Part shown: piece by piece, positions 31,240 to 38,896 of the stretch
Layout: the number at the start of each line of letters is the position of its first letter
Position numbering within the stretch: the stretch's first letter is position 1
NCBI GenBank assembly: GCA_945872165.1
Contig: CAMBYS010000002.1
Coordinates: 1-38,896, forward strand
Length of the DNA: 38,896 nt
Source of the DNA: an uncultured Clostridia bacterium
GTDB lineage: Bacteria; Bacillota; Clostridia; Oscillospirales; Butyricicoccaceae
Reading direction: 5' to 3'
Translations under genes and position numbers: made by a program
Notes under the pieces: model-generated
Databases searched by the model: none
What the model was told of the DNA's origin: nothing
Seen by the model: only the letters and a program-made list of their open reading frames with translations

Positions 31240-32319
31240 ATGAATAAACTGAACGTAATCGTCGTATTCGGCGGTGTTTCCTCCGAACACGACATTTCCT
31301 GTATTTCCGCCGCATCCATTCTGCGCAATACCGATGCGGAAAAGTATCAGATCTATCCGGTAGGCATCACCAAGTCCGGCAGCTGGATGCTGTATGAATC
31401 CACCGATTACGGCAGCATTGAAAACGGCAGCTGGGAGACCAGCGGTCATACCGTGCCGGCAGTTCTGTCGCCGGACCGTGAGACCCATGGACTGCTTGTC
31501 CTGCGGAAGGATCGTACCGAGGTCATTTATGCGGATTGTGTTTTCCCGGTGCTGCACGGCATCGGCGGTGAGGACGGCACCCTGCAGGGGCTGCTGGAGC
31601 TGGCACATATCCCCTATGTGGGTCCCGGCGTGGCAGCGTCTGCCTGCAGCATGGACAAGAGCCTGACCAAGGTCATTGTCCAGCAGGAGGGTGTGCGTCA
31701 GGCAGCCTTTTATCTGGCACGCAGCTTTGCCTTCCGTGAAGACCCGGAGGCACTGTGCGCTGCGGCTGAAGCACAGCTGGGTTCCTATCCGGTATTTGTC
31801 AAGCCCTGCAGTGAGGGCTCGTCGGTGGGTGTTTCCAAGGCAACCGACCGTGCATCCCTGAAGCGTGGTCTGGAGGATGCCTTCCGGTATGACTCCAAGG
31901 TATTGATTGAGGAATTTATCGACGGACATGAGATTGAGGTTGCCGTTCTGGGCAATGACAATCCCACGGCTTCGGTGGCCGGTGAAATCGCACCCAGCCA
32001 GGAATTCTATTCCTTTGAAGCAAAGTACGTGGATGGCACCTCCGGTCTGTATATCCCGGCAAAGATCAGCGAAAACGCTATGGAAAAGGTGCGTGAGGCT
32101 GCGGTGCGGGTTTACCGTGCGCTGGGCTGTAAGGGTCTGTCCCGTGTGGACTTCTTCTGCACCTATGCGGAGGATGAAATTGTATTCAATGAGATCAACA
32201 CGCTGCCGGGCTTTACCAGCATCAGCATGTATCCGAAGCTGCAGGAGCACATGGGCATTCCGTATTCGGAGCTGGTAGACCGCCTGATCAGCCTCGCAAT
32301 GGAGCGGTATGATGGATAA
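31240..32319 (+). CDS. ddl: D-alanine--D-alanine ligase
   Basis: 359 residues from ATG 31240, with GAGG 11 bases upstream. The enzyme joins two D-Ala for the peptidoglycan pentapeptide. ATP-grasp features: FGGVSSEHDIS at the N-terminus, KPCSEGSSVGVSKA in the nucleotide-binding part, and FNEINTLPGFTSISMYPK with the Mg ligands. The EAKY segment retains the Lys-Tyr pair associated with D-Ala rather than D-lactate use (established for Ddl/Van enzymes), so normal D-Ala-D-Ala is expected. The stop overlaps the murI start by 11 bases; both supply cell-wall precursors. Confidence 0.96.
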   Translation: MNKLNVIVVFGGVSSEHDISCISAASILRNTDAEKYQIYPVGITKSGSWMLYESTDYGSIENGSWETSGHTVPAVLSPDRETHGLLVLRKDRTEVIYADCVFPVLHGIGGEDGTLQGLLELAHIPYVGPGVAASACSMDKSLTKVIVQQEGVRQAAFYLARSFAFREDPEALCAAAEAQLGSYPVFVKPCSEGSSVGVSKATDRASLKRGLEDAFRYDSKVLIEEFIDGHEIEVAVLGNDNPTASVAGEIAPSQEFYSFEAKYVDGTSGLYIPAKISENAMEKVREAAVRVYRALGCKGLSRVDFFCTYAEDEIVFNEINTLPGFTSISMYPKLQEHMGIPYSELVDRLISLAMERYDG

Positions 32320-33112
32320 CAGAGCAATCGGCGTTTTTGATTCCGGTCTTGGCGGGTTGACTGCCGTGCGTCAGCTGCACCGGGTCATGCCGAATGAATC
32401 AATCATTTATTTCGGTGATACCGGACGGGTACCCTACGGCTCCCGCAGCCGCCGCACGGTGCTCAAATATGCCAGACAGGATGTGGCATTCCTGAAGGAG
32501 CATAATCTGAAGGCAATTGTGATTGCGTGCGGAACGGTAAGCTCGCAGGTATTGGGTGATATCAAGTCGGAAAACACCGTTCCGATTGTAGGCGTGGTAG
32601 AGCCGACCTGTTATGCTGCCATGCAGGCCACAAAGAACAACCGTATCGGCATCATCGGCACAAAGGGAACCATCCGCAGCGGCGCCTATGAGGCCAAGCT
32701 GCATACGCTGGACCCGTCGGTACATACCATTGCACGACCCTGTCCGCTGTTTGTTCCGCTGGTGGAAAATGGCAGATTCCTGCCCAATGACAGGGTGACA
32801 AAGCTGGTGGTGGAGGAATATCTGACAGATATCCGGGACTTCGGCGTGGACACGCTGATTCTGGGCTGCACCCATTATCCGCTGCTGCGGGATGCCATTC
32901 AGGACTTTTTCGGCGATCAGGTAAGCCTGATTGATTCCGGTGCAGAAGCGGCAAAATATGTACAAAGATTCCTTGAGCCGGCAGAGCAGGACCAGGGACA
33001 TACGGAATATTATGTTTCGGATGATCCGGACAGCTTTGACGAGCATGCGGAAATGTTCCTGGGCGAGCCGGTAGGCGTACAGGCAAAGCTTGTCGACATT
33101 GCATCCTATTGA
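32309..33112 (+). CDS. murI: Glutamate racemase
   Basis: 267 residues starting MMDNRAIGVFDSGLGG; the second ATG (32312) is spaced better from GGAGC. It makes D-glutamate for peptidoglycan. The catalytic pair is present: first Cys in IACGTVSS (C74) and second in LGCTHYPLL (C187), with DSGLGG at residues 11-16. The residue after the first Cys is Gly where many racemases have Asn; both forms occur and the rest of the site is intact. Coupled to ddl by overlap. Confidence 0.95.
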   Translation: MMDNRAIGVFDSGLGGLTAVRQLHRVMPNESIIYFGDTGRVPYGSRSRRTVLKYARQDVAFLKEHNLKAIVIACGTVSSQVLGDIKSENTVPIVGVVEPTCYAAMQATKNNRIGIIGTKGTIRSGAYEAKLHTLDPSVHTIARPCPLFVPLVENGRFLPNDRVTKLVVEEYLTDIRDFGVDTLILGCTHYPLLRDAIQDFFGDQVSLIDSGAEAAKYVQRFLEPAEQDQGHTEYYVSDDPDSFDEHAEMFLGEPVGVQAKLVDIASY

Positions 33113-33125
33113 TGGAAAGGAAATG

Positions 33126-33596
33126 ATGACCATGGAAGCTGAACAGGAAAAACCACTCAAAAAAGACGTTATCATTACCATCGCCAGCCGTCAGAATTTT
33201 GACGGCTGTGAGCCGGACCGGATTGACCTGATTACCGCAGGCCGCCTGTACCGTCGCAACGGCAAATATTTTATTTCCTATGAGGAAAGTGAGCTGACCG
33301 GTATGGAAGGCACACGCACCACACTGAAGCTGGAGGAGAGGCAGGTAACCATGACCCGTACCGGCACCCATCCGGCACAGATGCTGTTTGCGGAGCACAA
33401 GAAGCATGTGGGTCTGTATCAGACGGAAATCGGTTCGATGACCATTGCCACCCATACCTCCCATCTGGTCAATACCATCGGGGAAAATGGCGGAAGCCTT
33501 GCCATTGACTATACCGTGGAAATTGACTCCAATCTGGCGGGTACCCATCGGTTTGAAATGGCGGTTACGCCTTCTGATGGAATCAGCCGGCTGTAA
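33126..33596 (+). CDS. DUF1934 family (YwiB-like) beta-barrel protein
   Basis: 156 residues if started at 33126; 33123 and 33132 are alternatives near the GGAAAGG site. The sequence is strand-rich: DVIITIASRQ, GKYFISYEESELTGMEGT, TRTGTHPAQMLF and LAIDYTVEID, the pattern of DUF1934/YwiB, a small lipocalin-like barrel of unknown function. In Bacillus and many Firmicutes it directly precedes argS, as here, which supports the identification. A 10-bp hairpin follows it. Confidence 0.85.
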   Translation: MTMEAEQEKPLKKDVIITIASRQNFDGCEPDRIDLITAGRLYRRNGKYFISYEESELTGMEGTRTTLKLEERQVTMTRTGTHPAQMLFAEHKKHVGLYQTEIGSMTIATHTSHLVNTIGENGGSLAIDYTVEIDSNLAGTHRFEMAVTPSDGISRL

Positions 33597-33610
33597 TACA
33601 AACCAACCAT

Positions 33611-33640
33611 ACGGGCGGAATGTCTAGTTCCGCCCGTTTC
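33611..33640 (+). terminator. Hairpin between the DUF1934 gene and argS
   Basis: Perfect 10-bp stem ACGGGCGGAA / TTCCGCCCGT, loop TGTCTAG, then TTTC. The short T-run means termination may be partial. Confidence 0.6.
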
Positions 33641-33679
33641 AGACGCTTGACAGAGAATCACAAAGAAAGGCACGATGAC

Positions 33680-35368
33680 ATGAATTTAATCGAACAGGCA
33701 AAGAATCAGGCAGCGGAAGCTGTCCGGAACGCATATCGCGCCGCAGTTGCTGCCGGTGACCTGCCGGAGGGCGATGTACCGGCAGTTGCGGTAGAAATCC
33801 CGAAGGATACCAAAAACGGCGACTATGCCTCTTCCTTCGCCATGCAGTGCGCACGTGCACTGCACATGGCACCGCGGAAAATCGCAGAGGGTCTGACGGC
33901 ACATATGGCACTGGACGGCACCTATTTTGAGGAGATCTCCATTGCAGGACCGGGCTTCCTGAACTTCCGCCTGGGCAAGCAGTGGTATGCGGATGCCGTA
34001 AAGCTGGTTGCAGACATGGGCAAGGATTATGGCCGTGTTACTGCTGAAAAGCCGGAAAAGATCATGGTGGAATTTGTTTCCGCCAACCCCACCGGTCCGA
34101 TGCATATGGGTAATGCCCGGGGCGGTGTACTGGGTGACTGCCTGTCTGAGGTGCTCAGCTGGGCAGGACATGATGTGACCCGTGAGTTCTATATCAATGA
34201 CGCAGGCAATCAGGTAGATAAGTTTGCCCATTCGGTTGAAGGCAGATATATCCAGCAGCTCAAGGGTGAGGATGCCATTGCATTTGATGAAAGCTGGTAT
34301 CAGGGCGCTGACATCAAGGAACTGGCAGCAGATCTGGTGAAGCTGCACGGCGACAAGCTGCTGGACATGGAGGGCGAGGAGCGCCGCAGAATCATTGTGG
34401 AATATGGCCTGCCCACCAACATTGCCCGGATGCAGCGTGACCTGGAGCGTTATAAGATCCATTATGACGTATGGTTCCGGGAAAGCGGCCTGCATGATTC
34501 CGGCTATGTCAAGGAAACCGTTGATATGCTGACCGCCAAGGGTGCGACTTACGAAAAGGAAGGCGCATTGTGGCTGCGTTCCACGGATTTCGGCTGTGAC
34601 AAGGATGATGTTCTGCGCCGTGCCAATGGTTTTTATACCTATTTCGCAGCGGACATCGCATATCATAGAAATAAGTTTGAACAGCGCGGCTTTGACCGTG
34701 TGATCAATATCTGGGGTGCAGACCATCACGGACATGTACTCCGCCTGAAGAGTGCACTGGATGCCATCGGTCTGGACGGTACCCATCGTCTGGAAATTGT
34801 CCTGATGCAGCTGGTTCGCATGATGCAGGGCGGCGAGGTAGTACGTATGTCCAAGCGTACCGGTAAGTCCCTGACCCTGTCTGACCTGCTGGATGAGATT
34901 CCGGTGGATGCAGCACGGTATTTCTTCAATTCCCGTGCAGCAGAAACCCAGATGGAATTTGATCTGGATCTGGCTGTCAAGCAGGACAGTGATAATCCGC
35001 TGTACTATTGCCAGTATGCCCATGCACGAATCTGCAGCCTGCTGGCAAAGATGGAGGCAGAAGGCATTGCTGTACCGGAGACCGCAGATCTGACCGTGCT
35101 GAATGAGGCAGAGGAGCTGGCGCTGGTGAAGCAGATCAGCCTGCTGCCGGAGGAAATTACCGCAGCTGCTGCAGAGCGTGATCCGTCCCGCCTGAACAAG
35201 TATGCGGTTGCCCTGTGCGCACAGTTCCATCGGTTCTATAATGCATGCCGCATCAAGGATGCTGAGGAAACCGTGCGTGACGCCCGTCTGGTACTGTGCC
35301 GTGCCGCACGCCAGACTATTTACAATGTCCTTTCAATTATTGGTGTAGAAGCACCGGAGCATATGTAA
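33680..35368 (+). CDS. argS: Arginyl-tRNA synthetase
   Basis: 562 residues from ATG 33680 after AAAGAAAGG; the track's 33620 start lies in the hairpin. It charges tRNA-Arg. The HIGH motif reads HMGNARGG (142-149) after SANPTGP, and the KMSKS-like region is VRMSKRTGKSLTLSDLLD. The N-terminal additional domain and the C-terminal DALR anticodon-binding domain (QFHRFYNACRI) are present. Full length for the family. Confidence 0.97.
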   Translation: MNLIEQAKNQAAEAVRNAYRAAVAAGDLPEGDVPAVAVEIPKDTKNGDYASSFAMQCARALHMAPRKIAEGLTAHMALDGTYFEEISIAGPGFLNFRLGKQWYADAVKLVADMGKDYGRVTAEKPEKIMVEFVSANPTGPMHMGNARGGVLGDCLSEVLSWAGHDVTREFYINDAGNQVDKFAHSVEGRYIQQLKGEDAIAFDESWYQGADIKELAADLVKLHGDKLLDMEGEERRRIIVEYGLPTNIARMQRDLERYKIHYDVWFRESGLHDSGYVKETVDMLTAKGATYEKEGALWLRSTDFGCDKDDVLRRANGFYTYFAADIAYHRNKFEQRGFDRVINIWGADHHGHVLRLKSALDAIGLDGTHRLEIVLMQLVRMMQGGEVVRMSKRTGKSLTLSDLLDEIPVDAARYFFNSRAAETQMEFDLDLAVKQDSDNPLYYCQYAHARICSLLAKMEAEGIAVPETADLTVLNEAEELALVKQISLLPEEITAAAAERDPSRLNKYAVALCAQFHRFYNACRIKDAEETVRDARLVLCRAARQTIYNVLSIIGVEAPEHM

Positions 35369-35396
35369 TACGCCTTTTACAGGCAGAAGGAGAGCT

Positions 35397-36431
35397 ATGG
35401 AACCCGTTCCTTTATGTAGTGGGGAAGTCATTTTAACCTTGGAAACACCGGCACAGATGATGTCGGTGGACTGGAAGCATTGTCGTGCCTCCTCGTTTGT
35501 TGTGCCGGATGCCATGAGCATCGCGGCAGTGCGCAGCCATGCCGGCGGCAGGCCGGTGGGCATGCTCATCAATGCAGATGGATGGAATCCGGAGGAGGAC
35601 ATCGGTGCGGAATGGCCGTCGGAACGCCTGATCGGGCGGTTCCGCAATATGGTCAGCCGTGCCACCCATGCCAGAGCAGAGTTTATTTATATCCGTATGC
35701 GGCAGAATCTGCATGCCCTGCGTGCCGCCGTGCTGGCGGTAACCGATCAGTCCGGACTGGGGATTATCGTATCCCTGCCGGTGGATGAGGATGGACGCAC
35801 GCCGGATGGCTCGTCCGCACTGGCTGTAATGGGCATTATGCAGCGCATTGGCGTTGCCGGTGTGATTCTCAGCGGTGAAGCAGCAGATGTGGATGATGCC
35901 ATTGCGGAGCTGGCACCCTATGCCAATGTGGCGCTGGGTGTTTCGGTAGAACCCCAGGAGCTGACGCAGATGCAGCATCTGGAGAGTGTGGAATTTTACC
36001 ATACCAGTGACCTGCAGGCTGTGGATAAAATCCTGCAGCGTGCGCCGGAAAGCAGCAGCCGGAATGAACCGGAGGCAGATGATGACTATATTCTGGCACC
36101 GGTAGGACAACATACCCATTTTGTGGATGCCACCATTGACATTTCTGATCCGATTGATATGGAGGATCATTTTGGCGAAAAGCTGCTGGAGCTGGAGGAT
36201 CAATGGTCCGGAGCCTGGAAGCTGGAAATCAGCACGCCATATGATGTCCAGCTGCTGGCGGAAAACCAGTATATGCTGGAGCGTCCGGTGTGTCTGGAGG
36301 CGGAAAATCCGGAGCTTCTGGAACAGGCTTTGCGTGTCTTTGACGGCATTGCCCTGTATGATGGAACCTGGGAACTGGATGAAGATATTTTTGATTACTT
36401 CCGTCAGCATTATGGGCTGGTGGCATTGTAA
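35397..36431 (+). CDS. Divergent protein resembling homocysteine-methyltransferase/pterin-domain fusion
   Basis: 344 residues behind GAAGGAGAG, 28 bases after argS. The first two thirds look like a TIM barrel: SLPVDEDGRTPDGSSALAVM and IGVAGVILSGEA resemble the homocysteine S-methyltransferase barrel of MetH. The last part (RPVCLEAENPELLEQALRVF ... HYGLVAL) recalls the pterin-binding (DHPS-like) pattern of strands and helices at the end of MetH domains. I see no Cys-Cys zinc motif, so methyltransferase activity is doubtful. The identification is tentative; a degenerate or re-purposed relative is the best reading. A hairpin with T-run follows 15 bases after the stop. Confidence 0.4.
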   Translation: MEPVPLCSGEVILTLETPAQMMSVDWKHCRASSFVVPDAMSIAAVRSHAGGRPVGMLINADGWNPEEDIGAEWPSERLIGRFRNMVSRATHARAEFIYIRMRQNLHALRAAVLAVTDQSGLGIIVSLPVDEDGRTPDGSSALAVMGIMQRIGVAGVILSGEAADVDDAIAELAPYANVALGVSVEPQELTQMQHLESVEFYHTSDLQAVDKILQRAPESSSRNEPEADDDYILAPVGQHTHFVDATIDISDPIDMEDHFGEKLLELEDQWSGAWKLEISTPYDVQLLAENQYMLERPVCLEAENPELLEQALRVFDGIALYDGTWELDEDIFDYFRQHYGLVAL

Positions 36432-36445
36432 TCTGTGGGATGCAG

Positions 36446-36486
36446 AAACGCAGGCGGGGGAAAAATACACCTTGTCTGCGTTTTTT
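36446..36486 (+). terminator. Terminator-like hairpin before prmA
   Basis: AAACGCAG / CTGCGTTT with a 22-base loop, then TTTC. It lies inside the operon ahead of the prmA ribosome site. Confidence 0.65.
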
Positions 36487-36507
36487 CTCAGCAAAGGAGG
36501 CTATATT

Positions 36508-37473
36508 GTGAATAACTGGACTGAGGTAACCATCTGGACATCCACGGTGGGTATTGATGCCGTCACCGGTATGCTGATGGATCTGGGGATTGATGGCTTT
36601 GTCATTGAAGATGCCCAGGATTTTGCGGATTTTTTGCAGGATACCGAGATATACTGGGATTATGTGGATGAGGATCTGGCAAAACAGAAGAAGGATGCGG
36701 AAACCAATGTAAAGATTTATATTGAGGACAGTCCGGCAGGTGCGGAGATGCTGGCACAGGTGAATGCAGGACTGGCAGAGCTGCGTGCCCGGGATGGGGA
36801 GCACAGCTTTGGCCGCTGTGTGGCAGAGCTGGCATCCATCCGGCAGGAGGACTGGGAAAACAACTGGAAACAGTATTTTAAGCCGTTCCGTGTAGGAGAG
36901 AGCTTCCTGATTAAGCCTTCCTGGGAGAAATGTGAGCAGGAGGAAGGCAGACGGATTCTGGAAATCGATCCGTCCTCCAGCTTTGGTACCGGCACCCACA
37001 ATACCACCCAGCTGTGTATCTGTGAGCTGGAACGGCTGGTCAAGCCGGGAGATCGGCTGCTGGATATGGGCTGCGGCAGCGGCATTCTGTCGGTAGCGGC
37101 GCATATGCTGGGCGCAGAAGATGTGACAGCGGTGGATATTGACCCCAATGCCACCCGGATTGCAGCAGAAAACGCACAGAAGAATGACTTTGACCTGCGT
37201 ACCTATGTAGGTGATGTCATTGGTGATGCAGCATTGTCTGAAGCCATTGGCGGCAGCTATGATATCATCGTTGCCAATATTGTGGCGGATGTCATTATGG
37301 GCATGCGGCATATCCTGAAGGACAAGCTCAAGCCGGAAGGCACTCTGATTGTATCCGGCATCATTGCACCCCGGGCAGATGAAGTACAGCAGTCCCTGCT
37401 GGATGCAGGTTTTGTACTGGATCGCCGGGATCAGTCCGGTGACTGGGTTGCCATGACCCTGCATCAGGCATAA
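36508..37473 (+). CDS. prmA: Ribosomal protein L11 methyltransferase
   Basis: 321 residues from GTG 36508, seven bases after AAAGGAGG; the track start 36121 runs through the preceding gene. It methylates ribosomal protein L11. The SAM-binding motif is LLDMGCGSGILSVAA (184-198), followed by AVDIDPNATRIAAEN and DIIVANIVADV (the post-I and IV motifs of PrmA). The N-terminal region (1-130) corresponds to the L11-recognition domain. The length is normal. Confidence 0.93.
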   Translation: MNNWTEVTIWTSTVGIDAVTGMLMDLGIDGFVIEDAQDFADFLQDTEIYWDYVDEDLAKQKKDAETNVKIYIEDSPAGAEMLAQVNAGLAELRARDGEHSFGRCVAELASIRQEDWENNWKQYFKPFRVGESFLIKPSWEKCEQEEGRRILEIDPSSSFGTGTHNTTQLCICELERLVKPGDRLLDMGCGSGILSVAAHMLGAEDVTAVDIDPNATRIAAENAQKNDFDLRTYVGDVIGDAALSEAIGGSYDIIVANIVADVIMGMRHILKDKLKPEGTLIVSGIIAPRADEVQQSLLDAGFVLDRRDQSGDWVAMTLHQA

Positions 37474-37513
37474 TTATCGGTTTATACGGACAGAAACGGA
37501 GGGCGGCACAGCC

Positions 37514-38578
37514 ATGCGGAAAGGAATAAAATGGATATTGGTTCTGCTGGCTGCTGCTGCCCTTGTCTTGGTATTCCGCTGGAAGGCACCAAAACAGGAG
37601 GAAGTTTCCCTGGCACAGACCAATGTGGAAGCGGCAGCGGAGCTGCTGGAGGTCTATGCGGAAGGCCGGGATACCCTGTTGTTTTACCATCAGGATATTG
37701 ATGAAAAGCAGGTTTATCATCTGCTGCAGGCACAGCAGCCCTATTATGCCACCTTATCTACTGCATCATTCCAGAATGGCAGCTTGCAGCTGACCTATGA
37801 GATACCCCGGAAAGAGATGCAGCAAAAAGGCATTGAAGCGGCACGGAAGGCCGGAGCGCATGCAGCGGCTGATGAGTATTCCATTGAAGGAAAACTGAAA
37901 GCCATTCACCATGCCCTGATCCGCAGCTGTGTGTATGGACAAACCGGTGAGGATCGTGCTCAGATGGCAGCCGGTGCCATTGAGGACGGCGTGGCAGTAT
38001 GCGGCGGTTATGCCCGGGCATTTTGTGCCATGTGTGATGGTGCAGGTCTGGATGTCTATTATGTAGAAGATGATGACATGACCCATGCATGGAATGCGGT
38101 GCGATTGTATGGGGAAACCTATTTTATTGACTGTACCTATGATGATCCGGTGCCGGATCAGGGACAGCGTGCGGGAGATGCCTATTTTATGCTGACAGCA
38201 GAACAGCTGAAGGAAACCCATACATGGAATGAAGCTTTGTATGAGGATTTTCTGGACAGCCGGTATCCGGAGCAGTTTGCGTATATTCAGCGCATGCAGG
38301 ATTTACAGCTGGCAGCTCCGGCATTGCGGGCGGCGGATACAGATACTGCGGCGGAACAGAAAGAGCTGAACCGATTGAATGAGACATTGGGCACTACATT
38401 GGCAGAATCTGTGGTATATACCGATGAAAACGGACAGGAAGTCTGTATGACCTATGGCGAACTGTATCAGAAGGGCTATGAAGCGCTGTGGGATGAGGTG
38501 GATGGACGCCGCCGCATAGAGGATTTGATTGACCGGTATATTGTCCCGCCCCTTGCTGCCAGAAGCATGGGCTTTTGA
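37514..38578 (+). CDS. Transglutaminase-like cysteine protease-fold protein, membrane anchored
   Basis: 354 residues behind GGAGGG. An N-terminal signal-anchor (residues 6-21, ILVLLAAAALVLVF) places the rest outside. The transglutaminase-core triad is visible: Cys in VAVCGGYARAF (C163), His in MTHAWNAV (H191), Asp in FIDCTYDDP (D206). Bacterial members of this type are often wall- or surface-associated proteases or cross-linking enzymes. The substrate is unknown. It is the last gene before the tRNA promoter. Confidence 0.9.
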   Translation: MRKGIKWILVLLAAAALVLVFRWKAPKQEEVSLAQTNVEAAAELLEVYAEGRDTLLFYHQDIDEKQVYHLLQAQQPYYATLSTASFQNGSLQLTYEIPRKEMQQKGIEAARKAGAHAAADEYSIEGKLKAIHHALIRSCVYGQTGEDRAQMAAGAIEDGVAVCGGYARAFCAMCDGAGLDVYYVEDDDMTHAWNAVRLYGETYFIDCTYDDPVPDQGQRAGDAYFMLTAEQLKETHTWNEALYEDFLDSRYPEQFAYIQRMQDLQLAAPALRAADTDTAAEQKELNRLNETLGTTLAESVVYTDENGQEVCMTYGELYQKGYEALWDEVDGRRRIEDLIDRYIVPPLAARSMGF

Positions 38579-38611
38579 AAAAAGTTTTTTTGATTTTTTT
38601 GAAAAAAACAG

Positions 38612-38640
38612 TTGACAATTGGCGTTTTACGAGATATAAT
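38612..38640 (+). promoter_or_regulatory. Strong promoter of the tRNA cluster
   Basis: TTGACA (38612-38617), 17 bases, TATAAT (38635-38640), both consensus, 46 bases before the first tRNA. Confidence 0.95.
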
Positions 38641-38685
38641 AATCATCGTCATCTGACAGAACGACAGTTTGTCGGAGGATAACAT

Positions 38686-38762
38686 GGCGGTGTAGCTTAG
38701 TTGGCTAGAGCGTCCGGTTCATACCCGGAAGGTCATAGGTTCAAGTCCCATCACCGCTACCA
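38686..38762 (+). tRNA. tRNA-Met (CAT), elongator type
   Basis: 77 nt with encoded CCA. The acceptor GGCGGTG pairs with CACCGCT (one G-U). The anticodon loop TTCATAC is flanked by TCCGG/CCGGA, so the three G-C pairs of initiator tRNA are absent and it is elongator Met (or Ile2 if lysidine-modified). The T-arm GTTCAAGTC is normal. Confidence 0.93.
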
Positions 38763-38766
38763 TTTT

Positions 38767-38841
38767 GGCCCGTTGGTCAAGCGGTTAAGACACCGCCCTT
38801 TCACGGCGGTAACACGAGTTCGATTCTCGTACGGGTCACCA
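38767..38841 (+). tRNA. tRNA-Glu (TTC)
   Basis: 75 nt with encoded CCA. The anticodon loop CTTTCAC holds TTC. Acceptor GGCCCGT / ACGGGTC and T-arm GTTCGATTC are present. It follows tRNA-Met after 4 bases. Confidence 0.94.
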
Positions 38842-38843
38842 AT

Positions 38844-38896
38844 GGAAGTTTAGCTCAGCTGGGAGAGCATCTGCCTTACAAGCAGAGGGTCACAGG
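38844..38896 (+). tRNA. tRNA-Val (TAC), cut by the window end
   Basis: The first 53 nt are visible: acceptor start GGAAGTT, D-arm GCTCAGCTGGGAGAGC, anticodon stem TCTGC/GCAGA around CTTACAA, giving TAC (Val). The T-arm begins at the window edge. Confidence 0.9.

Overview
The window looks like a chromosomal segment of a Gram-positive, anaerobic clostridial bacterium, most likely a gut Oscillospiraceae/Butyricicoccaceae-type Firmicute. The reasons are strong AGGAGG ribosome binding sites before almost every gene, sigma-A promoters with 16-17 base spacers, a threonine T-box riboswitch, a YtrA-type GntR/ABC operon, a short 2[4Fe-4S] ferredoxin, LCP and CPBP membrane proteins, and moderate GC content. 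The genus is inference only.

Layout. (1) 1-1849, minus: a GntR/YtrA-like regulator, an ABC ATPase and a permease (cut by the window edge) in overlapping order, with a perfect inverted-repeat operator over the promoter. (2) 1895-9842, plus: a compact phage morphogenesis cassette of nine genes (small and large terminase, small membrane protein, portal, scaffold, coat protein with an extra C-terminal domain, connector, tail-nozzle-like protein, internal-virion-like protein) ending in a strong terminator. No integrase, repressor, replication, lysis or tail-fibre gene accompanies it. (3) 9857-13887: a cation/proton antiporter and a ferredoxin (minus), then a ClpC-like AAA+ unfoldase (plus). (4) 13964-19283: T-box-controlled thrS without a TGS domain, a small carboxypeptidase-regulatory-like protein (minus), proS and an MscS channel. 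(5) 19452-20928: the most unusual part, a transcription unit of very small ORFs (30-45 codons), five of them clear paralogues and three in a ~150 bp tandem repeat. It has its own promoter, a structured leader of about 190 nt and a perfect terminator. The ORF track misses it apart from one partial entry. (6) 20951-28528: a CPBP protease and tadA (plus); a minus cluster of a sugar-nucleotidyltransferase-like gene, an unknown protein, a 41-residue membrane peptide, secG and a small membrane protein; an LCP protein (plus); RNase R (minus). (7) 28620-31239: an acyltransferase followed by a 1.36 kb gene-poor stretch with four copies of a 14-base motif and a candidate structured RNA with its own promoter and terminator. 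(8) 31240-38578, plus: a cell-wall/translation run of ddl, murI, a DUF1934 gene, argS, a MetH-like divergent protein, prmA and a transglutaminase-like protein. (9) 38612-end: a strong promoter driving a tRNA cluster (Met, Glu, Val cut by the window end).

How they fit. Most genes are housekeeping: aminoacyl-tRNA synthetases, tRNAs, tRNA and ribosomal protein modification, peptidoglycan precursor synthesis, protein export and RNA turnover. The two accessory segments are the self-contained capsid/packaging cassette and the micropeptide operon. No function is established here for the micropeptides; a leaderless-bacteriocin-like, membrane-active or regulatory role is hypothesis only.
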